A stretch of DNA of 15,224 nt, from NCBI GenBank assembly GCA_022592435.1, contig JABYQS010000698.1, positions 1 through 15,224 on the forward strand, given 5' to 3'. The stretch is from Cerioporus squamosus (lineage: Eukaryota > Basidiomycota > Agaricomycetes > Polyporales > Polyporaceae). Made by a program: the position numbers and the translations under genes. The notes beneath the pieces are model-generated. The model was not told where the DNA came from. It saw only the letters and a program-made list of their open reading frames with translations, and did no database searches. Of this stretch, positions 9,293 through 15,224 are shown in pieces (position 1 is the first letter of the stretch; every line of letters starts with the position of its first letter).

Positions 9293-9534
9293 GGTCACGG
9301 TGTTAGGGTGCAGGTCTGCGAAGCGCTCGCGAGGCCCATATCTTTGATTTCGGTGGTAAGTCCGTATATGGCCTATCCTCGGAACCAAATTCACGCGTCC
9401 CGATGCGTACTGGAACAGAACAGGTTTCGATTGGGACGGTCGACGACGACGATGCAGCTATGGCTATGGACACATGATAATACTGTACAATATGGTATCA
9501 AGACATGCAATGGGTACTATGAGCGAAGCTGGTT

Positions 9535-10080
9535 TTATAGATGGCGCAGGTCAACTCTGGCCGAACGACCCGCAGGCTCGACAATATACATCTTCCGGGA
9601 ACGAGCACGACCCCACTTCGTCTTGACGGTATGTGCGAGGTCCTATGTACGAGCGCGTCAGTAACAGAACATAGTCACCAGATGGTTCTCGCTTACAGTG
9701 AGAACGCTTTTCATGAGCGACTTGGCACTGTTGTTGGTGGAGATGGAGCAGGCGGAACTTGGGGTGGAGGGGAGCACGGGGGAGATCTCGATTTCCACTT
9801 CTTCGTCGAGCTCGAAGATATCCGACTACGAGGGAGACAGACAGGTCGGCAAGTGAGGTGAGCAGGATGCTGCCAGAACGTACCAATGCGAAGCTCGACC
9901 GTCGACTCTTCCCGGAATATCGGTGATCGATGGTTCGCTACGCCATGGTCAGCAAGGTCTTATGGATGTGAGGGTTCCGAGAGACGTACCATGAGATCCT
10001 TCTGGTGAGCGCGTGGTGTGCGTTGGGTGTTGCACCGGATACGGGGCGTTGGACGATGACGCTGAGAGTTGCAATGGCAT
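9535..10080 (-). CDS. small spliced gene of unknown function
   Basis: The last two exons are firm: 9825-9697 (43 codons, an acidic patch SDIFELDEEVEIEI then Ser/Pro/Thr-rich) and 9642-9535 (basic, KTKWGRARSRKMYIVEPAG, ending DLRHL). They are separated by a 54-nt intron with GTAAGC and ATAG ends. A 54-nt exon (9937-9884) and a first exon ending at 9990 precede them. As written, only the last codon of exon 1, ATG at 9992, is in frame (97 aa). A likelier reading starts at ATG 10080 (MPLQLSASSSN...) and needs one extra base in the CCC run of exon 1 and one in the GGG run of exon 2, giving EPSITDIPGKSRRSSFALSD and about 127 aa. No domain is recognised. The composition suggests a largely disordered regulatory or phosphorylated protein; that is inference. 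Confidence 0.6.
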
Positions 10081-10374
10081 AGAGAGGAAAGTGTCTGTCT
10101 GAAGGAAAGTGGAGAGACTGGTACGAAAGAGAAGGATTGCGCGTATGGCTGATTCGCTGGAACTTCTGCGCTGGCGACTGCATTTTGCGGTAGTGGATGG
10201 TGATTGGTGATAAGGACGCGTCGGTCGCGCGGCGATATGGGTGCTTGCGGATGGCGACAGGGCACACGGACTGGCAAAAAGAGTGGGTGGTCTCTATTGC
10301 CCTCCGTGAACGATCTCCTGGATGTTGGCGGGCAAGAGGAGAGTGAGAAGCACGACGACGCGAGCGCGCCCACC

Positions 10375-10381
10375 TTTATAT
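10375..10381 (-). promoter_or_regulatory. TATA box, probably for the small gene
   Basis: On the minus strand the sequence reads GATATAAAGG. It lies about 300 bases upstream of the ATG at 10080, implying a long 5' UTR with at least one upstream ATG (10183). Confidence 0.4.
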
Positions 10382-10819
10382 CGCCGCTGCAGCGCAGCTC
10401 ATTTAGGCAATTCACAAAACGGGGAGAGATGACTAGGTGTTACGCTCTCGGGGGCGCATGCGAAACGAGCTCTTTTCGGAGACACCGCGTGTTACGGCAG
10501 ATCCTTGACCGGAACTGCGAATTCGGTACTACCGAGTCCTCGTGGTGTAGTACTGTCCATCTCCACCAACTTCCGCTACTCGGCTCCCTCGGGCCTCTGC
10601 AGAAAGCAATCCCAGCTGCCCGACGGCGCATGTCGAACATGGAAGCTGCATGCAAACCATGTTCTTGTATCGCGCAGCTCCTACAGGAGAGCGCGAGGCA
10701 TGAGATACCCCAAGTATGACTGTATCCAACCAATCCTTCTGTGCCGTATCGTCGCCCATCCTCAACAGGATGCGGACGTCGCGCGACGTGTTCACGTAAC
10801 AGAACACCATACTACAACT

Positions 10820-11484
10820 ATGCCTGACTCCTTGAGAGCATGCGGCAGAAGACAAAGCGAAGAATATCTGTGCTAGAGCCTGAGCACTCTATACATTGGC
10901 CTTGAGCCTGGTGAGTGCTTCGTATGAGAGCATGCTGAATACATGCTGACAGCGTCTGCGCATACAGTCGCAACTCCACTCCGTACTTCGTACAACAGAC
11001 GAACAAGTTCAGCTCATCAGTTGAGCATCATGGAGGATATTGTCGCAACGAGGGACAGATACGCGAAACAGTTCGACCGTAGAGGTGGGTGAGTGTAACG
11101 GCCTTCAGCCATTCAAAAAGGTCGTACTCATCAGAGCGTATGCCGTTCCTCTCGATATGAGACCCAGGCATGAGCAACATGCCATCGTCAAGGATTTGAA
11201 ACCTCGATACTCCATCACGCGGAGTGGGTGAAGTACTGGGATCCGATCTCGACAGCGGAGTATCAGAGCACAACCAACAACACAAAAGAAGATCGACTGC
11301 AAGGTAAGACATGGCGCCGTTCATGGCACTGCTGGACTGAACAGGAGATGTCGTTCACCATAGGGAGACAGCGACATGCAGCGCACGTTCGGACACGGGG
11401 GAACATAGTCGAATACTTCACCATCGTCTTGGCGATGGCGACGGCAAAGCATCCAATGGATATGGTCAACAGAGACGCACCTGA
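10820..11484 (+). pseudogene. possible decayed spliced gene fragment
   Basis: A single frame can be followed through ATG 10820, an in-frame TAG at 10874, a typical 57-nt intron (10911-10967, GTGAGT, CTGAC, CATACAG), an exon with MEDIVATRDRYAKQFDRR, a 90-nt intron (11085-11174), an exon with ILHHAEWVKYWDPISTAEYQ, a 41-nt intron (11304-11344), and on to TGA at 11482. Beyond the TGA the same frame remains open for about 44 codons. Phases agree at all three introns. No family is recognised. The interrupting TAG and TGA could each come from CAG or CGA by one C-to-T change. Chance cannot be excluded. Confidence 0.27.
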
Positions 11485-12747
11485 CAGCGAAAGCTGGTTG
11501 CGGCTCAGCCTACGGGCATGCGGAGGCGTCGCGCAGGACCCGTGTATGGACGTCGTCGCCACTCCCAGCAATACGACGTGCTTGCGCCAGGCGGCAGTTC
11601 ATGTTGAGGGCTCTATATGTGTGATGTGGCCAATGGACAGCAGTCGACAAATCGCAGAGGGAGAATCTGTCGGCCAGCAACAAGCTAGCAGACGAAACCA
11701 GTCACCTGCAAATCTGCGCGATACTGGCGATGTCCACCCAGGAAGCCGTCTGCTCTGTAAGGCGGTCAGACGGAAGTCTTGAACGGTCGGCGAACGCGAC
11801 CGGTTCGATAGACTAGCGAGGTGAGTGGTACAAAAGCAAGAGAATGCACGGTGGAGAGTTTGACCGTCGAGTCCAAGGTCGAGGTTGTGGTCAAGATGAG
11901 TCGCGCTGCCGGTTCGGGCGCGCGTCGCTCGTCTGTCTCAGCCACCCCTCCCGCAGCCTGCACTCGGACTCCGGAGTCGTGGCTTGCCTGCTCAACGTAT
12001 CTATCAATGATCATGCTGCCCCTGGGCCTCTTCTATCAGTCCGTTTCAGCATGGAGATTCGGAAGATGCATTGTCTTCCCGGTTACCACCCGTTCAACTA
12101 GCGGATCGACCTCCTCCCATGGTCCGCGGCCACCTTGTGGTCTTAAGACTACGAAATCCAACCGCTAAGACGAAGGCCTCGTCTATGTCGAAGGAACTAC
12201 CTCCCGAATGGTCAAACTGATTTGTGTGCTCGTTCTGAGCGGTGCGTCTTCTCAGCCTGATACACTCACCCTGCAGGCGCAAATGCCTCCCACTACTCGA
12301 TTTCAAACCCCGCTTTGTCCATGTCAAATGAACCTGAATTGCAGCTCTCGCCTGCTGACATCGCCCACTGCATAACGCGGACGATGACGGATACCCGGAG
12401 AGCTGTGAGGAACGAGACACAGCACTGGTAAGTTTCCTTTGAGCGAGTAACCATCCAAACATTAAAGCACGTCCCATAGGCCTTGGAGACCGAGGAATGG
12501 GCCTCACCTCGATCGTGAGCCGTCGGACATGTCAGAACATAGTCATCACGCGCTCATTCCACACAATCAGGCAAACCCCTACTCCTCCCTTCTTCCCTGA
12601 TCCTGCGCAACCCCAGTCATGGGGGTACCATGCCGACTGGACGACGTCCCGTCGTGCTCGCACATTCTGCAGACTCGGATTGACTTCCGGTGTCAAGGCT
12701 TAGAGGCGCGGATCGGCGTCGGTCGCGTCTAATAGCACAACCCCCAG

Positions 12748-13156
12748 TCCGTCGAGGTGCACGCATTTCATCCGGAATAACAACCTTCGGGACATTCAGT
12801 GGTCGGTTTACATTCCACTTCAGGAGACCGCAGGTCGTCTGGGTGCAGCCAGATGTTGCTCCCGAGGTGAGCTGTCGCATCTTAGACGCACTGACGTGAA
12901 GAGTGGAAGCTGGTCAAGGATGTCGCTGTGGAGGATTGTGAACGTCTCGACTTTCTCCGGCACGCAAGCTTCGAGATTAATCGCTGGGCCATCGCCGCTG
13001 GGGATTGATCAGGGTCTGGTATTCTGCCCAACGGACCTGTCTGCGGTAGCGTCAGCACCGATAACATGCACACTCGTGCACATTGCATCCGTACGTGGAT
13101 ACTGCGTCTTTCCACTGCATGCCGCTAACCACGGCATTCTTTATGAAGACTTCTAG
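12748..13156 (+). pseudogene. possible decayed gene fragment
   Basis: An exon-like frame ending FHFRRPQVVWVQPDVAPE meets a 37-nt intron (12867-12903) and resumes with WKLVKDVAVEDCERLDFLRH through INRWAIAAG, then a stop at 13006. A second frame starting at the same G run continues with IDQGLVFCPTDLSAV to TAG at 13156. Two missing bases in the GGGG run at 13000-13003 would join them. The family is unknown and the call rests only on composition, phase and splice signals. Confidence 0.25.
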
Positions 13157-13369
13157 ATAGCTCCCCGCTCCGTTCGCGCTTTTATCAGTGCCCATCTGTC
13201 CGCTACCCAGTGCCAAGATGCAATTACATGGGCGCGTTGCAACTTGCAACCATCGTTCTCATGGGCATGCTTCTCTTCTCGTGAGGCGGATAGTCCAGGA
13301 TAGATTGACGCGATGGCGTAACGTATATCTGCGGTGAGCGCATCATCCTGCCAATCATGTCATGATGGT

Positions 13370-13939
13370 ATGCCTAAGAATCCTGCAGTGAGGCTCGCGG
13401 AGTCCTTCTGTCAACGCCGGTATGTGCGCACTCCCATCAGTTGGTGCTCGATCTAACCACTGAATACTCGGACAGCATGATTCTGACGGCACCCCCCGTA
13501 GTCGTCCCACCCACAGCGCTACACGCCATTTTGTGGGGTTGAAAGGTTCTGTCAATGAATCGACATGCAAGATGTTGAACTCCTCTGCTCCAGCGGTGTG
13601 GCTATCTATTCTTGTGTTCACCGCTGGCAGGTCGTCGTGCAATGTGAAGAGGAGCCGACCAGCTAGGTCTGCCATAAAGCCCTAGCGGCGGCGCCGCTGG
13701 ATATATTGCGTGGATGCCAAGTTGTTGCAAAGGCCGCCACAGCAGCAGATTGTCGCCTCCTATTATTGATTTGCTTTTCCGACATTCGACCAGCTCGCAC
13801 TGGTTTCAAGGTCCCATACGGCTGCGATCTCCCGCTCAAACTGCGGAACAGCGCCCAAAGAGATCTTGACTTGTCAACAGCGGATTTCCGCCGCACCATC
13901 ACTTCTCCACTCCCACTGTCAGTCTGCTCAGGTTTCTAG
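13370..13939 (+). pseudogene. possible decayed gene fragment
   Basis: ATG 13370 begins a short exon (MPKNPAVRLAESFCQR) that meets a textbook 56-nt intron (13420-13475, GTATGT...GGACAG) and continues MILTAPPVVVPPTALHA. One extra base in the GGGG run near 13538 would carry the frame into VERFCQ and on, past a TGA and a TAG, to the stop at 13939 (last part FKVPYGCDLPLKLRNSAQ). No family is recognised. It competes with the antisense open frame 13675-13355. Confidence 0.25.
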
Positions 13940-13999
13940 TCGATCAAGTACCTATGACGGACCTCATTGTCAAGGCGCGCATACGAACGGACGACTTTG

Positions 14000-14005
14000 T
14001 ATAAG
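14000..14005 (+). promoter_or_regulatory. TATA box of the F-box-like gene
   Basis: tataag lies about 85 bases upstream of the ATG at 14089. A pyrimidine-rich stretch (tcctctcttattcccaccac) lies between them, the usual layout of a fungal core promoter. Confidence 0.45.
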
Positions 14006-14088
14006 CAGGTACTGTATCGCCTGAACTTCGCCAATGACCCAACGACATCCTCTCTTATTCCCACCACAGTCACCCACATTCCACGGCC

Positions 14089-15224
14089 ATGGAGAAGCTA
14101 GCAGTTGAATTGCTCACTCTCATCGCCTCTTCGCCTGCACCGACGGCGGCCAGACAGGCTGCACCCTCGCACTCGTCTCAAACGCATTCGTGCCGCCATC
14201 GCGGCCCTGCTCGTTTTTACTCTGTAGCTCTCTTTGGCTCCCCTCAGAGATCGAGCAATTCCTCACCTGCTATGAAGCGGAGCGTGCACGAGCGACGAAG
14301 CACTCCCTCGCGTGCGCCATCTCGGTCTCTCCCTCTTCGGAAAGGGTCTCGATACCTCCGGCAGCTCCAGCGCTCCACCCCCATCCGTCTCCACCCAAGC
14401 CGTTCCCGGTTCCCTCTCTGCAGGACAGCCGATGTCGCGCGCGGAGTTCTTCGCTGCAATGCAGCGGAGAAACAAGCACTGGCGTTCGACCCAGACAACC
14501 TCGATGAGCACTACAATCGCGTCGTACCGACTCTCATCCGCGCCGTCGCCGCAGACGTGCAGACACTCGCCCTCGTTTCAAGCGCAGTGGCGGTGCGCGA
14601 GTGTTGGCCGGTGCTCATTCCCTTCCTGCGCGAGCTTACCGTCGTCGGTGGAGATCCGACCTTCCTGCCATCGCCTTCGTCCCAAGCGGCCGCCCCCTCA
14701 CCCCGCGCTCAACGGCTGCACCACATCCTTGCCTTCGTACAGAAAGACGTCGACATGTTGAACGGGCGAAGCAGCGCCCAACGTGACCCACTTGCGGGTG
14801 TCGAGGGTGGACTACCATCCGCGAATCACTGTAGATTCGCTCAACGAAGTGATCAGTGAGTATGACGTCCATCCTCATGAAGACGCTGACTTACGTTGCT
14901 TGCAGGTGAGACCGCATCCGAGGAATACTTCCCGAACTGCAGCAAGTCATGATCCAGCCACACCGGCGCCGCCGCCGGTGCGCGCGAGCAACGACAGCGC
15001 ACATCGCGTTCCGCGATTTCCTCGTCCATCTGCAGCGGATCAAGGAGAGGGCAAAGGTGCCCGTGCTCGTGCTCCCCCGCTGGAGATCCCGAAGATGGTA
15101 CCGGGCGTGGACCCGCACCGGATGTGCATCCTCCGCGTGAAGGCTGAGTGGCAGGAGCGCATCGAGGCGGACGGCGCGGGATGCTGGGAGGAGAGGCCAC
15201 ATTCGCACGGCATGAAGTCTCATG
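14089..15224 (+). pseudogene. F-box-like protein gene, frame broken about ten times, cut by the right edge
   Basis: The N terminus MEKLAVELLTLIAS, followed in the next frame by FACTDGGQTGCTLALVS, matches the F-box-like start of many basidiomycete proteins that act as substrate adaptors for SCF ubiquitin ligases. Protein-like sequence then continues across all three frames in fixed rotation: KRIRAAIA, ARFYSVALFG, SEIEQFLTCYEAERARATK, VRHLGLSLFGKG, SRAEFFAAMQRR, then about 100 residues from ALAFDPDNLDEHYNR to VQKDVDMLN, then NVTHLRVSRVDYHPR. A 50-nt intron (14856-14905) leads to a second exon with ETASEEYFP, then PKMVPGVDPHRM, open at the right edge. Breaks lie near 14129, 14180, 14205, 14242, 14305, 14468, 14765, 14778, 14931 and 15076. 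Each is cured by one added base, nearly all in homopolymer runs. It is either a young pseudogene or an intact gene in poor consensus; I lean to the second. The class name is fairly sure, the specific substrate unknown. Confidence 0.7.

Larger units (their letters stand above)
10384..14088. other. long stretch without a confident gene
   Basis: No frame on either strand can be assembled into a recognised protein. Several plus-strand segments look like exons flanked by good fungal introns (listed separately with low confidence), but they are interrupted by stops and frame changes. A 106-codon minus-strand frame (13675-13355) is also open. Composition is closer to AT/GC balance than in the real genes. 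The best summary is degraded former coding sequence, perhaps of old transposon or duplicated genes, that I cannot name. Confidence 0.45.

Noticed and set aside
8604..9347. 247-codon plus-strand frame
   Set aside because: Antisense shadow of the mL54 gene, which is identified by clear family motifs.
13355..13675. 106-codon minus-strand frame starting MADLAGRLLFTLHDD
   Set aside because: Single open frame with no homologue recognised, no conserved motif, and a competing plus-strand reading with a good intron; kept only as a possibility.
13683..13697. GC-rich palindrome gcggcgccgc next to tatatt
   Set aside because: Too short to be a convincing terminator, origin or element end; no partner repeat nearby.
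1..15224. CRISPR arrays, rRNA, bacterial operons or prophage
   Set aside because: No regularly spaced repeats or rRNA-like sequence; the spliced genes and mitochondrial presequence show a eukaryotic nuclear origin.

Overview
The window looks like nuclear DNA of a filamentous basidiomycete, probably an Agaricomycete. The supported genes are GC-rich, carry many 37-76 nt GT-AG introns with CTGAC/CTAAC-like branch points, and include the fungal forms of the ribosome-quality-control E3 ligase Hel2/ZNF598 and of mitoribosomal protein mL54. The ORF-sized pieces are exons, so every gene model here is a manual splice model.

Layout. 1-600: no confident gene; a weak minus-strand open frame touches the left edge. 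592-1218: a 611-bp TIR element with a perfect 8-bp target duplication (MITE-like). 1804-5048 (-): ten-exon SAM-dependent methyltransferase with a 935-nt intron inside the SAM-binding core, a GC-AG intron and an 18-nt microexon. 5049-5379: short divergent promoter. 5380-8453 (+): intact six-exon hel2/ZNF598 gene (752 aa). 8454-8828: convergent 3' ends. 8829-9292 (-): two-exon mL54 (MRPL37). 9535-10080 (-): small spliced gene of unknown function with an uncertain first exon. 10384-14000: about 3.6 kb with no confident gene, only degraded coding-like fragments. 14089-right edge (+): an F-box-like protein gene whose frame is broken about ten times.

A recurring pattern: every frame break I could localise in recognisable coding sequence (about ten in the F-box-like gene, two in the methyltransferase, probably two in the small gene) is repaired by adding one base, nearly always in a run of C, G or A. 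That points to homopolymer under-calling in the assembly as much as to real decay. hel2 and mL54 need no repair.

The genes do not form a pathway. hel2 (cytosolic ribosome collisions) and mL54 (mitoribosome) both concern translation, but in a fungal genome this adjacency may be chance. The methyltransferase and hel2 share a divergent promoter and may be co-expressed.
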